Source: Azospirillum cavernae (GTDB lineage: Bacteria > Pseudomonadota > Alphaproteobacteria > Azospirillales > Azospirillaceae). Taken from it: DNA of 64,000 nt. Shown here one piece after another: positions 24,627 through 33,777 of this stretch. A model generated the notes under the pieces. That model ran no database searches and had not been told where the DNA came from. It was given only the letters and a program-made list of their open reading frames with translations. The stretch's first letter is position 1, and each line of letters opens with the position of its first letter. Made by a program: the position numbers and the translations under genes. Location: the NCBI RefSeq assembly GCF_003590795.1, contig NZ_QYUL01000001.1:1877001-1941000 (forward strand), written 5' to 3'.

Positions 24627-25580
24627 CTAGATGCATTCGCCCTCAACAAGTCGCCGGTAGTGCTCCCCAAGGACGGTGAGCTTGCATGACTTGCTTTCCA
24701 TTGCCGCGTGATACATATGCGGAGCGCCAACAGGTACCAGGAGATTTACCCTGTTGTATTTCTGGAGTACCGCAAACTTTTCCGTGTTGCTAGGGTTCGG
24801 GCAATCGCTTTCAGGCTCGTAGGTGGGGTCAAGTGGGAACTCAAAACCAGGCGTGGGAAAGAGTTCGGTAAAGCGGTGGAGGTCGGCCAAGCTGATCGGC
24901 GCTTGGACCTTACGAAGGGAAACGAAGCTTTTGACGTTAGTCTTGAAAACGGGGCGCTGTTGCCAGGGTCCTAGAGACTGGTCGATGTGAGCATAAACGG
25001 AACCTGGAGTAACGTCGCCGACCAAATTCCCTGCCGCTCCGCTAAGGGCATCCACGAACAAGTTTGTGAATACGCCTGCGCCATTCTTCTCGCTGGCATA
25101 TTGCTCCGCTGTCGAAGCAGTAAGAATGGTTATACCCTCGGACAAATCGGCGTGCTTCTGATTACTCAGGTCGTTACCAGCGCATCCCGAGTGGCAACTG
25201 TCTAAGACGACAATCCGGTTGCGCGCGGGCGATCTGTTTGCTAGCGTCATCACTTCGGCCAATGCCAAACCATCATCGCCAGCTTTGCAATCACTCGCGC
25301 ATAGGTAGCCACCCGTGGTCTCTATGTAACCATGGCCAGCAAAATACAGTAGCGCGGTTTCTATTTGGTCTGCAAAGAGTTCGCGCACGGCTTCCTTCAG
25401 CTGTGTTCTTGTGATCGCGTCATCAGAGCCGGTTCCCGTGAGGATCTTCACCCCGAAATTGACCGTGCCGTCACTGTTTCGTTCAAGCACGCTCTTAACG
25501 CTGTGAGCATCGTTCACACACCCGTGGAGGCCGGAAATGTACTGATAATAGTCAACTCCGATAATGAGTGCTTTACGCAT
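24627..25580 (-). CDS. caspase-like (peptidase C14) effector protease
   Basis: 317 residues. The N-terminal caspase fold includes [13 protein letters not shown], the catalytic His83 in LLYFAGHGY, and Cys129 in [10 protein letters not shown], followed by [14 protein letters not shown] and [13 protein letters not shown]. The last ~120 residues (from [10 protein letters not shown]) are an unassigned domain, perhaps the ligand sensor, with a conserved-looking [20 protein letters not shown] segment. It starts three bases after the stop of the TIR-like gene and ends 18 bases before the TIR gene. Likely role: abortive-infection protease triggered by a TIR-derived nucleotide signal. Confidence 0.85.
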   Translation of the reverse strand: MRKALIIGVDYYQYISGLHGCVNDAHSVKSVLERNSDGTVNFGVKILTGTGSDDAITRTQLKEAVRELFADQIETALLYFAGHGYIETTGGYLCASDCKAGDDGLALAEVMTLANRSPARNRIVVLDSCHSGCAGNDLSNQKHADLSEGITILTASTAEQYASEKNGAGVFTNLFVDALSGAAGNLVGDVTPGSVYAHIDQSLGPWQQRPVFKTNVKSFVSLRKVQAPISLADLHRFTELFPTPGFEFPLDPTYEPESDCPNPSNTEKFAVLQKYNRVNLLVPVGAPHMYHAAMESKSCKLTVLGEHYRRLVEGECI

Positions 25581-25583
25581 ACG

Positions 25584-26018
25584 TCAAATTCCCCTGTAAA
25601 GGTCCCAGATTCCCTGAGCGACCGATTTTGAATTCCATCCAACTGTCAATCGGGCCGCGCGTTGGACCACGGAAGCAGTGCGTATCTGGCTCCAAGGATC
25701 AACACCTAGGATGGGTTTATTGTACGCATTCGAGCCGTCAATTTCTTTTTGAATCCATTTACTGTAATTGGCGTACATGCCCGTTGGAATCATGACGACG
25801 TGGCTACGAGCGATCTTTGCATAAATCGCGTCCTTTAAAGCCCTATCTGTTGGAGCATTGTAGATTGGGTCGCTCTTAGGCACCGAGAAGTCCAAGAAAT
25901 TTACTGAAGCTTGCCCAAAGCTCCAATTAGTCTCAAAGATCCACTCCGCGAGCTTTTCGTAGTGACCTGAGTATGACCATGAGTGGCTAATGAAAATGTG
26001 AAGTTGGTATGTGCTCAT
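25584..26018 (-). CDS. TIR-like protein of the Thoeris ThsB / DUF1863 type
   Basis: The start at 26018 (GGGG eight bases upstream) is preferred over the longer frame, giving 144 residues. It contains LHIFISHSWSYSGHYEKLAEW, FLDFSVPKSDPI, RSHVVMIPTGMYANYSKWIQ with Glu92 in KEID, and a KPILGVDPWSQ loop. This is the MTH538/ThsB TIR-like family, sensors that make cyclic ADP-ribose signals in Thoeris. As first gene of the operon with a caspase and a second TIR protein, it is the best candidate phage sensor and signal producer. Confidence 0.85.
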   Translation of the reverse strand: MSTYQLHIFISHSWSYSGHYEKLAEWIFETNWSFGQASVNFLDFSVPKSDPIYNAPTDRALKDAIYAKIARSHVVMIPTGMYANYSKWIQKEIDGSNAYNKPILGVDPWSQIRTASVVQRAARLTVGWNSKSVAQGIWDLYRGI

Positions 26019-26216
26019 ACGACTTGCCCCAGAAGTGGATAAACACAAGCACGACACAAGGCAAATACCACACCGCTGAGCAATCGTCCATTTAGCATCG
26101 AGGGTCTTTGAGGAAAAAACAACCGAGCCGCGTAGGCTGAGCGGAATCGGCGCACAAACAAGTCAGTTGGAGTGACACCAGCCGTTTGTGTGCATAGATG
26201 GTCAAAGCTACGCCCT

Positions 26217-27536
26217 AAGGGCTTTGGCCAAAACAACAGAATCGGATGGTCACAACTGCGGGTAGGCGATTCTCAGGCGTGGGCTGAGCGGTTAGACTCT
26301 GCGGCATGATTGATGAAGCTGAGATCCGCCGCCATTACCAGCTGCTGCGCCCGGATCTGGACGAACGCGGGCGGCGGCTGTTCGCGGCCACGCAAGTGCG
26401 TGCGCTGGGCCATGGCGGGCTGGCCGCGGTGGCGCGGGCCACCGGCATAGCCCGCAGCACCATCGGCCGGGGGCTGAAGGAGCTTGATGCGGGCACCGCG
26501 CGTGACCAGCGGGTCCGGCGGCCGGGCGGCGGGCGCAAGAGGCTGAGCGACACCGATGCCACGCTGGCGCAGGATCTGCTGCGTCTGGTCGAACCGGCGA
26601 CGCTCGGCGACCCGATACGGCCGCTGCTCTGGGTCTCGAAGAGCGTCGCGAAGCTGGCGGCGGCGCTGCGTGACCTGGGCCACCGGGTGTCGGCCAACAC
26701 GGTTCGCCGTCTGTTGCGCACGCTCGGCTTCAGCCGACAAGGCAATTTCAAGGCCAATGAAGGGCGCAGCCATCCCGACCGCGACGGCCAGTTCGAGCAC
26801 ATCAACGCCCAGGTCCTCGCCTTCCAGGCCGCCGAGCAGCCGGTGATCTCGGTCGATACCAAGAAGAAGGAGTTGATCGGCAACTTCAAGAACCCCGGCA
26901 CCGACTGGCGCGCCAAAGGGCGTCCGCGCCGGGTCAACGGCCACGACTTCGCTGACAAGACGCTGGGCAAGGCGATCCCGTACGGCGTCTACGACGTCAC
27001 CGACAACAGCGGCTGGGTCAGCGTCGGCATCACCCACGACACCGCCCAGTTCGCCGTCAATGCCATCCGGCTGTGGCTGGAGAAAATGGGCCGCGCGCGC
27101 TATCCCAGCGCCAAGCGACTGCTGATCACCGCCGACTGCGGAGGCTCCAATGGGGCGCGGGTGCGGCTGTGGAAGCGCGAACTCCAGGCATTGGCCGATG
27201 AAACCGGCTTGAGCATCCAGGTCAGCCACTATCCGCCGGGCACCTCGAAGTGGAACAAGATCGAGCACCGGCTCTTCTGCCAGATTTCCCAGACATGGCG
27301 AGCCCGCCCGTTGACAAGTCGCCTCGCCGTCGTCGAACTGATCGCCGCGACCACCACCAAAACCGGCCTGACGGTCGCCTGCGAACTCGACACCACCGAC
27401 TATCCCAAAGGGCTGAAGGTGAGCGACGCCGAAATGGATGCCATCGCCCTCACCGGCGATGACTTCCACCCAGAGTGGAATTACACCATCTCGCCTCGAC
27501 AGCCAAAGGGAGCGGTTGTTTTGGCGTAAGCCCTAA
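26217..27536 (+). mobile_element. ISAzo13-family insertion sequence
   Basis: The ends are inverted repeats: GGGCTTTGGCCAAAACAAC at the left and the complement of GGGCTTACGCCAAAACAAC at the right (two mismatches). TA lies at both borders, consistent with TA target use. It abuts an IS630 fragment on the right. Confidence 0.8.
26306..27529 (+). CDS. ISAzo13-family transposase
   Basis: 407 residues, full length. The N-terminal HTH includes GGLAAVARATGIARSTIGRG; then DPIRPLLWVSKSVAKLA and VSANTVRRLLRTLGFSRQGN. The DDE core has VISVDTKKKELIG, LLITADCGGSNG and YPPGTSKWNKIEHRLFCQIS (catalytic Glu). It appears intact, and the stop codon lies within the right terminal repeat. Confidence 0.93.
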   Translation: MIDEAEIRRHYQLLRPDLDERGRRLFAATQVRALGHGGLAAVARATGIARSTIGRGLKELDAGTARDQRVRRPGGGRKRLSDTDATLAQDLLRLVEPATLGDPIRPLLWVSKSVAKLAAALRDLGHRVSANTVRRLLRTLGFSRQGNFKANEGRSHPDRDGQFEHINAQVLAFQAAEQPVISVDTKKKELIGNFKNPGTDWRAKGRPRRVNGHDFADKTLGKAIPYGVYDVTDNSGWVSVGITHDTAQFAVNAIRLWLEKMGRARYPSAKRLLITADCGGSNGARVRLWKRELQALADETGLSIQVSHYPPGTSKWNKIEHRLFCQISQTWRARPLTSRLAVVELIAATTTKTGLTVACELDTTDYPKGLKVSDAEMDAIALTGDDFHPEWNYTISPRQPKGAVVLA

Positions 27537-27545
27537 TGAATTATA

Positions 27546-27725
27546 GTGCGCTTCAAATCGGCCTATCTCTTCGGGGCGGTCTGCCCGGCCCGAGACACCG
27601 GAGCCGCCATCGTCATGACGCGCGCCAACACCGAGGCGATGACCCTCATGCTGGAGGAAATCAGCCGCACCGTCGCTCCCGGCGCCCATGCCGCCGTCGT
27701 CATCGACGGGGCAGGATGGCACTGG
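27546..27725 (+). pseudogene. IS630-type transposase fragment
   Basis: The frame encodes RFKSAYLFGAVCPARDTGAA to AAVVIDGAGWHW, the DDE_3 region of an IS630-family transposase including one Asp. The 5' part is missing at the ISAzo13 border and the 3' part ends where an IS3 OrfB fragment begins. Confidence 0.75.
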
Positions 27726-28134
27726 TGATGTCCCAGGACCAGACCTGGTTGGGAGCCTGCGCCAGCAGCTCAGGTTTCTTGTAGACCGGATGGCGGAGTT
27801 GATCCCGCCGTTCTCGGATCTCGCCATGGTCGGCCAGCAGACGGTACATGGTTCGGATGGAGCAGTGATAGACGCCTTCGTCGAGCAAGGTGGCGTAGAC
27901 TTCCGCCGGAGCCAAATCGACAAAGCGCGGTTCGCGCAGAAGGTCGAGCACCGCTTGGCGCTCTTGGGGATCAAGAGCGCGCGGTGGACGGGGACGCCGC
28001 CGGGCGACCGTGGCCGGAGCGTCGCGGCGGGTCCGATGGCGATGGACGCAGGACCGTGACACGCCAAGCGCGGCGCAGACGGCGGTGGTGAGACCGCCGG
28101 ACGGCGCCATCGCCACGACCGTTTCCCTCATGGC
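27726..28134 (-). pseudogene. IS3-family OrfB fragment (second IS3 element)
   Basis: It encodes the start of an IS3 OrfB: LTTAVCAALGVSRSCVHRHR, RQAVLDLLREPRFVDLAPAE, SIRTMYRLLADHGEIRERRD and NQVWSWDIT, stopping at the first integrase strand. The rest is deleted at the join with the IS630 fragment. Its OrfA lies at 29779-30216, across an IS110 insertion. Confidence 0.8.
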
Positions 28135-28187
28135 GTTTCGTCGCCGTCGGACGTCGCCAGGGTTATCCCCAGCAGGGAAGCCACTTC

Positions 28188-29564
28188 CTAAGAAACCCCC
28201 ACAGCTTCCGGAATGGCGGCGGCGGGGGAAAGAACCAAACCCAACGACTTGGCGCGTCGCTGCAGGTTGTCGAGGACACGCTGACGATACCGCTCTTCAT
28301 AGTAGGAAGCGCCGGGGTCAACATAGTCCATGCCATGACGCATCGCGTTGTAGAACAGCACGGCGATTTTGCGGGCGGTGGCGGTGACGGCCTTGGCTTT
28401 GCCGACACGGCTCGACAAACGGCGGAAGAAGGCCCCCAGCGCCGTCTCGGTCCGTCCGACGGTGATGGCGGCCAGCCGCAGCAGCGAGGCCGCCCGGTTC
28501 CCGGATCGGCGTGTTCGTGAGGACAGCACTTTGCCGCCGGAGATTTTATTATGGGGCGCCAACGACAGCCAGGATGTGAAATGCTTGGCGTCCGGCCACA
28601 TGGAAAGATCAGTTCCGCATTCCCCGATCAACTTGAGGACAATATACGGACCAAGTCCGTGAATTTGCGTCAGATCGACGCCAAGAATGGCGTGGAGGGA
28701 TTTCCGCACATCGAAGGCCGGAGCATTGGCGCCCCGCGTCTTGTGTCGTGGGGGAGACAGTTCTTTGGTTGGTTTGGAGGCCGCCGCCGCCAACCGATCC
28801 AAGACGCCCTTGATCCGTTGATCGCAGTCCGCCACTTTGGCTTGGTAGACATCATACAATTCCACGGACTGAGCGAGTGCAAAAACATGCTCGTCGCGGG
28901 CATTGCCGACCAAGGCTTGGCGGATGGTTTCGCTCGAAGCGTGGCAGCCGCGTTCGCGGTAGGATGCCAGGACGTCCGGGTCACGCTCACCGGCGATGAT
29001 GGCGCGGATGATGCGCATGCCGGTGACCCCGGTAATGTCGGAGACGACGTGGTGGATTTGCAGGTTCATCTGCGTCAGCGCCTTCTGCATGTGCTGAATG
29101 TGCGCGGCGGCGTAATCCAGCAACCGTTCACGTTGGCGCAGATAGGCCCGTAAGGTCGCGATCGCGCCATGGGGTTGAAAGCTGGGCCGCAGCAAGCCGT
29201 ACTCGTGCAGACGTTGGAGCCATTGCGCATCGCTGACATCGGTCTTGCGACCGGGAACGTGCTTGGCGTCCCGAGCGTTGACCACCGACACCGCGAACCC
29301 TCGTTGCTCCAAGATCTCGTAAACGGGAATCCAATAGACCCCGGTGGATTCCATGACCACCGTCTTGACCCCGCATTGAACGAACCAGTCGGCAAGACGG
29401 TGCAGATCGCCGGTGAACGTACCGAAGCGGCGCACCGGCTCCGGGTCGCGGTCCAGGCCGACCGCCGCCATATGCATCGTCGCCCCGATATCGATCGCGG
29501 CCGCGTTGGGGTGGACGCAGGGCATGGTTCCCTGGCGACGGGCTGGCCTTTTTGTTTCAGACAT
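28188..29564 (-). CDS. IS110-family transposase (DEDD/Tnp20)
   Basis: 458 residues from 29564. The N-terminal RuvC-like DEDD domain has AAAIDIGATMHMAAVGLD, VKTVVMESTGVYWIPVYEIL and KTDVSDAQWLQRL. The C-terminal transposase_20 domain has LGVDLTQIHGLGPYIVLKLI and a serine-containing SWLSLAPHNKISGGKV segment. The tail EERYRQRVLDNLQRRAKSLG is typical. Family members use a bridge RNA from the element's own noncoding end. Confidence 0.93.
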   Translation of the reverse strand: MSETKRPARRQGTMPCVHPNAAAIDIGATMHMAAVGLDRDPEPVRRFGTFTGDLHRLADWFVQCGVKTVVMESTGVYWIPVYEILEQRGFAVSVVNARDAKHVPGRKTDVSDAQWLQRLHEYGLLRPSFQPHGAIATLRAYLRQRERLLDYAAAHIQHMQKALTQMNLQIHHVVSDITGVTGMRIIRAIIAGERDPDVLASYRERGCHASSETIRQALVGNARDEHVFALAQSVELYDVYQAKVADCDQRIKGVLDRLAAAASKPTKELSPPRHKTRGANAPAFDVRKSLHAILGVDLTQIHGLGPYIVLKLIGECGTDLSMWPDAKHFTSWLSLAPHNKISGGKVLSSRTRRSGNRAASLLRLAAITVGRTETALGAFFRRLSSRVGKAKAVTATARKIAVLFYNAMRHGMDYVDPGASYYEERYRQRVLDNLQRRAKSLGLVLSPAAAIPEAVGVS

Positions 29565-29789
29565 GGCGCGCTCCTTGGAACATGAGCCAAACGAGGAGGG
29601 CCGGGCTGCGGAAACCATCAATTTCCTAATCAGGATCGCTTGGGGCGTCACCACTCTCAAGCCCGCAACAACCCGGGGGCCATGTTTTTTTACGGGGTAT
29701 CACTCCACCAAAAAGTAGACGGCCGCTTCCCTCCGGCGATCAAGGTAGTCCCGCCCGTTTCTGCGCCCACAGGCGGAATCACAATCCGC
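29565..29789 (-). ncRNA. candidate IS110 bridge-RNA region (5' noncoding end)
   Basis: About 225 bases between the element's right border and the transposase start. The region contains short complementary stretches such as AACCCGGGGG and GCCCGGC. IS110 elements of this group transcribe a bridge RNA from this side of the gene. The location is inferred from family architecture; loops were not modelled. Confidence 0.35.
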
Positions 29790-30216
29790 GATGGTTTTTT
29801 TGGATCTCGATGATGGTTTCGGCCTGTTCGAGCCGACGCTGAAGCTGCGCCTTCTCCCGATTGGTCTGAGCCAACGCGGCGGACAAAGGGTTGGTCGGCG
29901 CGGCTTTCGGCCCACGCTTGAGCGGCTTCAGCGCCTCAAACGCCCCGGCGTCCCGCTGGCGACGCCAGTCCGTCAGCGCCGACGAGTACAGACCTTCCCG
30001 GCGCAGAATGGCCGCGATCCCGCCGGTGTCCGCCGCCCGATCCGTCTCGCTCAGAATCCGCAGCTTCTCAGCCGCCGTGAAGGTTCGGCGCTTCGGACGG
30101 GGCGACAGTTCCGGGGAGGCTGCAGCGGGCGCGGCGACAACCCGCGGCGGCTCACCGCTGGCAGGGGCGGCGCCAGCTTCAACGGCTGGCAGGGGCGTCT
30201 TGTTGGGCATGACCAC
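29779..30216 (-). pseudogene. IS3-family OrfA, interrupted by IS110
   Basis: It encodes [20 protein letters not shown], a [15 protein letters not shown] helix-turn-helix, a KPLKRGPK basic segment and the [18 protein letters not shown] coiled coil, then IIEIQK at the insertion point. The original last ~19 residues lie at 28135-28188. Confidence 0.8.
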
Positions 30217-30277
30217 GAAATGAGTGTCCTACGCCCTCAAGCTTAAACTTCCGGCGGGCTGATGTCTCACCGTCATT

Positions 30278-32032
30278 GGCACAGAGGGTTTCCGGTGCAG
30301 GCCGGATGCAGATGGGAAGCGGAATGAGCACATAAAGGGAAGCATTTCCTGCATGAGCACCCGCTTCCTTGTCCAAATCGCTGCTTTCCTTGCTGCCGGC
30401 CGGGCTTGTCGTTGATCAGGTCACGGTCGACGCCGATCGTGTCGTGGTGGCGGCCCATGTGCGTGCTGTCACGGCCGCCTGCCCGCTGTGCCGCCGACCA
30501 TCGCGCCGCGTCCACAGTCGTTACAGTCGCCGCCTGGGCGATCTGCCCTGGCAGGGCCGTATGGGTGAACTGCGTCTGCAAGTCCGCCGATTCCGGTGTC
30601 CGGCCGCGGACTGCCCGCGCCGTGTCTTCGCCGAACGCCTGCCCACGGTCGCGGCGCCGCGGGTCCGGCGCACCCGCCGGCTTGCCGAGGCGCAGCGCAC
30701 CATCGCCTTGAGCGCGGACGGCGATCCCGGCGCCCGGCTGGCCACCCGCCTTGCGATGCCGGTCAGTGGCGACACGCTGCTGCGCCTGATCCGGGCGGAG
30801 CCGATGGCGCCGATCCCGACGCCGCGCGTCATCGGCATCGATGACTGGGCGTGGCGCCGCGGCAAACGCTACAGCACCATCGTCGTCGACCTCGAACACC
30901 GCCGCCCGATCAACCTGCTGCCCGACCGCCAAGCCGACACCGTCGCCGCGTGGCTGAAGGCGCATCCCGGCGTCGAGATCGTTGCCCACGATCGCGCGGG
31001 CGCCTATGCCGACGGCATCCGCCGAGGCGTGCCGACCGCCGTTCAGGTCGCCGATCGCTGGCACCTCCTGCACAATCTCACCGATGCGCTGCGTGAGATT
31101 CTCACCGGTCATCATCGGGATCTGCGGGCGGCGGCCAAACTGGCCGCCGCTCCCGTCGATGGAACCGGACAAGAGGCACACGTGCCGCAGCCTGATCAGG
31201 GTGGCAAACCACCGACCCGTCGCGAGCAGAGGAGCGCCGTCATCCAGGCCGCCCGCCAAGCCCGTTTCGAGAAGGTCGTCGCGCTGAACGCTCGCGGCTG
31301 GTCGCAAACCCGCATCGCCCAGACGCTCGGCCTCGACCGCAAGACGGTGCGGGTGTGGCTACGGTCCGGGCAGCCACCACCCTGGCGCCAGCCGGCCAAG
31401 GGCAGCCAGCTCGATCCGTTCCTCGACCATCTGCATCGGCGCTGGGACGAAGGGTGCCACAACGCCGCACGGCTCTGGCGGGAGATCAAGTCCCTCGGCT
31501 TCACCGGTCAACGGACCACGGTTCGGGACTGGGCACGGCCTCTGCGGCAGACCATCCCAGGCACGACCTGTGCAGTCTCGGCCTCATGGCGGGCGCCATC
31601 GCGGCGACGGGCGGCATGGTTGGTGGTCGCCGACGCGACCGAGATCGACGCGACCGAACAGGCCTTCGTCACCGCCCTGCTTTCCCGTTCCCCGAAGCTG
31701 GCGCAGACCGTCGCGTTGGCTCGGGCCTTCCGGACGATGGTTCGCGAACAGCGGGCCGGAGAACTGGATGAGTGGCTGCTGGCGACCGACGGCACGGCTT
31801 TGGCGAGATTCGCCGGCGGCCTGAAGCGTGATCTGGCGGCGGTGCGCGCGGCCTTGTCGCTGCCGTGGAGCACCGGGCCGGTAGAGGGCCAGATCAGCCG
31901 GCTGAAGACGATCAAGCGCACGATGAACGGTCGTGGTAGCTTCGACTTGCTGCGCCACCGTGTCCTCGAAGCCGCCTGAATGGCCCCGCTCGTGTTGGTT
32001 CTCTGCACCGGGAATGCGGATGGACCTCAAGG
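30278..32032 (+). mobile_element. ISL3-family insertion sequence
   Basis: Imperfect terminal inverted repeats share TTTCCGGTGCAG on the left and the complement of ATTCCCGGTGCAGAGAACC on the right. They bracket a single transposase gene. Exact borders are approximate. Confidence 0.7.
30369..31979 (+). CDS. ISL3-family transposase
   Basis: 536 residues from a TTG start (no in-frame ATG upstream). An N-terminal zinc ribbon (CPLCRR and CPAADCPRRVFAE), then IGIDDWAWRRGKRYSTIVVD with catalytic Asp residues, HPGVEIVAHDRAGAYADG, ADRWHLLHNLTDALREI and a C-terminal LPWSTGPVEGQISRLKTIKR (catalytic Glu) define the family. A mid-protein HTH (WSQTRIAQTLGLDRKTVRVW) is typical of the longer ISL3 members. 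Apparently intact. Confidence 0.93.
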   Translation: MSKSLLSLLPAGLVVDQVTVDADRVVVAAHVRAVTAACPLCRRPSRRVHSRYSRRLGDLPWQGRMGELRLQVRRFRCPAADCPRRVFAERLPTVAAPRVRRTRRLAEAQRTIALSADGDPGARLATRLAMPVSGDTLLRLIRAEPMAPIPTPRVIGIDDWAWRRGKRYSTIVVDLEHRRPINLLPDRQADTVAAWLKAHPGVEIVAHDRAGAYADGIRRGVPTAVQVADRWHLLHNLTDALREILTGHHRDLRAAAKLAAAPVDGTGQEAHVPQPDQGGKPPTRREQRSAVIQAARQARFEKVVALNARGWSQTRIAQTLGLDRKTVRVWLRSGQPPPWRQPAKGSQLDPFLDHLHRRWDEGCHNAARLWREIKSLGFTGQRTTVRDWARPLRQTIPGTTCAVSASWRAPSRRRAAWLVVADATEIDATEQAFVTALLSRSPKLAQTVALARAFRTMVREQRAGELDEWLLATDGTALARFAGGLKRDLAAVRAALSLPWSTGPVEGQISRLKTIKRTMNGRGSFDLLRHRVLEAA

Positions 32033-32084
32033 GTACCCGCCGGGGGGGGGGAGTTCCAGGGAGATGGGCGATGCCACAACACGC

Positions 32085-32175
32085 ACCTATTCGCGACAGC
32101 GAGGCCGTCGGCAGCCAACCGGCGGCCTTCGCCGTTTCCGGGGCATGGGCCGACCTGTTTTCCGACGCTTGCCGA
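32085..32175. repeat. dispersed palindromic repeat, copy D
   Basis: GCGACAGCGAGGCCGTCGG and CCGGCGGCCTTCGCCGTTTC hairpin and tail, matching copies B and C. It then diverges. It sits just outside the ISL3 element. Confidence 0.7.
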
Positions 32176-32399
32176 AGCAACCCGCTCGACCGTCCAAAAC
32201 ACTCGGAATCGTGCGCGGAAAGCCCTGTCGGATTGATCGGCTGCGCGAAAATCATGGCATAGGGGTTTTCCGTACAGTCATCTCATCCCAATCGGAGTTT
32301 TTGTTCCGATGATCCCCAGGCCCCGACTTCGGCGAGGACGGCGAGGGGCCTGCCTGACCTGACCCTGCAGCTCCGGCCCGGTTTGAGTGTGCCAGAACC

Positions 32400-32645
32400 T
32401 TAGGGTTTCACATACCGCAGCGGCATCAGGCGCACCGTGTGGCCGAGCTTGGTGATTTCACGGCCCCAGTAACGCGCGGTGGCGCACGCCTCCATGCCGA
32501 CGACGCAGGCCGACAGGTTGGCGAAAAAGCTCAGAACGCCATCGCGGCGCAGACGCCTAGTGAGGACAATTTTGCCCGCCGCGTCAACGCAGTGAACCTG
32601 AAAAATCATCTTGGCCAAATCAAGGCCGATGATCGTGGGCTGCAT
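32400..32645 (-). pseudogene. IS110-type (IS1111-like) transposase, N-terminal fragment
   Basis: 81 residues: TIIGLDLAKMIFQVHCVDAA, LSACVVGMEACATARYWGRE and TVRLMPLRYVKP, then a stop. This is the RuvC-like N-terminus of an IS110-family protein, normally over 300 residues, so it is a remnant. Confidence 0.85.
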
Positions 32646-33026
32646 GGAAGGTCTCCGCTTCCAGAGGGCCGATCCCCTTCAGGTGGGGTTTTTCACCAAA
32701 AGCGGGGAGCGCCCATCTCATCAACACCCCGTCCACAACATCAGCTCACACACCGCAGTCTCGCGCACATGAAATCGTGTATCCTGTGCGCGCGAACCGA
32801 CCGATTTTTAGCCGTAGGCAACCTCTTTCCCTACGCCCTCAAACGGGACTTCCCTCCCGCGTGCTCATGTCGCATCCATTTCCGTGCAGCAGCGTGAGCC
32901 ACGACGAATCGGCGAGCCCGGAGGTGAATCCGGGTGATCGCCCCACTTAAAGGAACAACCAAGCGCTCGACCATTACTCATGATCGGCGGAACAACGTCG
33001 AAGCGCCGCCGGTAGCAGGAGGAAGT

Positions 33027-33257
33027 ATGTCAGAGACCAAGTTTCTAACCCCCGAAGAGGTCAGTGATCGCTATCGTGGAGGTGTGTCCGTGGGGACGCT
33101 TCGCAATTGGCGAGCCATGAGAATTGGACCATCGTTCGTGAAGATCGGAAAGGCCGTTCTCTATCCGATCGAGGAGCTTGAAGCCTGGGACGAAAGGAAT
33201 AGAGTGCACTGCCGTGCATTCAAGCGACTCAATGAACGTGTCGGGGATCAGACGTGA
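33027..33257 (+). CDS. excisionase/AlpA-like HTH DNA-binding protein
   Basis: 76 residues from 33027, where AGGAGG sits six bases upstream. FLTPEEVSDRYRGGVSVGTL, RNWRAMRIGPSFVKIGKAVL and YPIEELEAWDERN form a MerR-like winged helix of the HTH_17 type. Such proteins are excisionases or regulators of integrated elements, although no integrase is visible nearby. Together with the radC fragment downstream it hints at an island boundary. Confidence 0.75.
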   Translation: MSETKFLTPEEVSDRYRGGVSVGTLRNWRAMRIGPSFVKIGKAVLYPIEELEAWDERNRVHCRAFKRLNERVGDQT

Positions 33258-33359
33258 CGATCACGATCAAGCATCCTGGACATACCCCACTCCCCGGCAC
33301 CAGCTACTGACGAAATCGAAAAAATCACACGATTTCAGAACATTATAAAATCATCTAGA

Positions 33360-33527
33360 GTGGTCCACAACCACCCGTCGGGCGACCCAACCCCCAGCCG
33401 CGCCGACATCGAGATGACCAAGGAGATCGTGCGCGCCGCCAACGCCGTTGGCTTGATGGTGCACGATCACCTCATCATCGGCAAAGGCGGCAAGCACACC
33501 AGCTTCAAGGCGCAACGTCTGCTGTAG
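33360..33527 (+). pseudogene. radC: radC-like (JAB/MPN domain) 3' fragment
   Basis: An open 55-codon frame ending at 33527 encodes [39 protein letters not shown] and a closing SFKAQRLL. This is the C-terminal third of RadC with the HxH...D metal site. No start codon or upstream RadC sequence is present; the 5' part was lost. RadC genes are frequent in mobile elements. Confidence 0.85.
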
Positions 33528-33615
33528 CGAGGCGAAACCATCGCCGCCGGTCAGCCGGCGTCATGCATTGGCAATGCCATGGTTCTCAATGTGAATGAAT
33601 CCCATTCGCGGTCAA

Positions 33616-33647
33616 GAGAGGCCGTTGGCTGGGGTTACGGCCTCTCT
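33616..33647. terminator. strong hairpin after the radC fragment
   Basis: AGAGAGGCCGT and ACGGCCTCTCT pair perfectly around an 11-base loop. No T-run follows, so it may be a terminator relic or another member of the GGCCGT palindrome family. Confidence 0.45.
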
Positions 33648-33777
33648 CGGACAATGTTGCCCCTGCGCGCCACCGCTTTTTGCTCGCTCGCACCACCTCA
33701 ACGTATAAAAGTGACCAGACAATGGCTCCCGTCACACGCGATGGAACAGGATGCACAGCCTGGTCACACCTTGATTT

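Larger units (their letters stand above)
28187..29789 (-). mobile_element. IS110-family element inserted in an IS3 OrfA
   Basis: On the right, OrfA ends IIEIQK; on the left, the minus strand continues KVASLLGITLATSDGDETP to a stop, followed at once by OrfB. Removing 28187-29789 restores an uninterrupted OrfA, which fixes the insertion within a few bases in a run of A/T. Confidence 0.8.
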
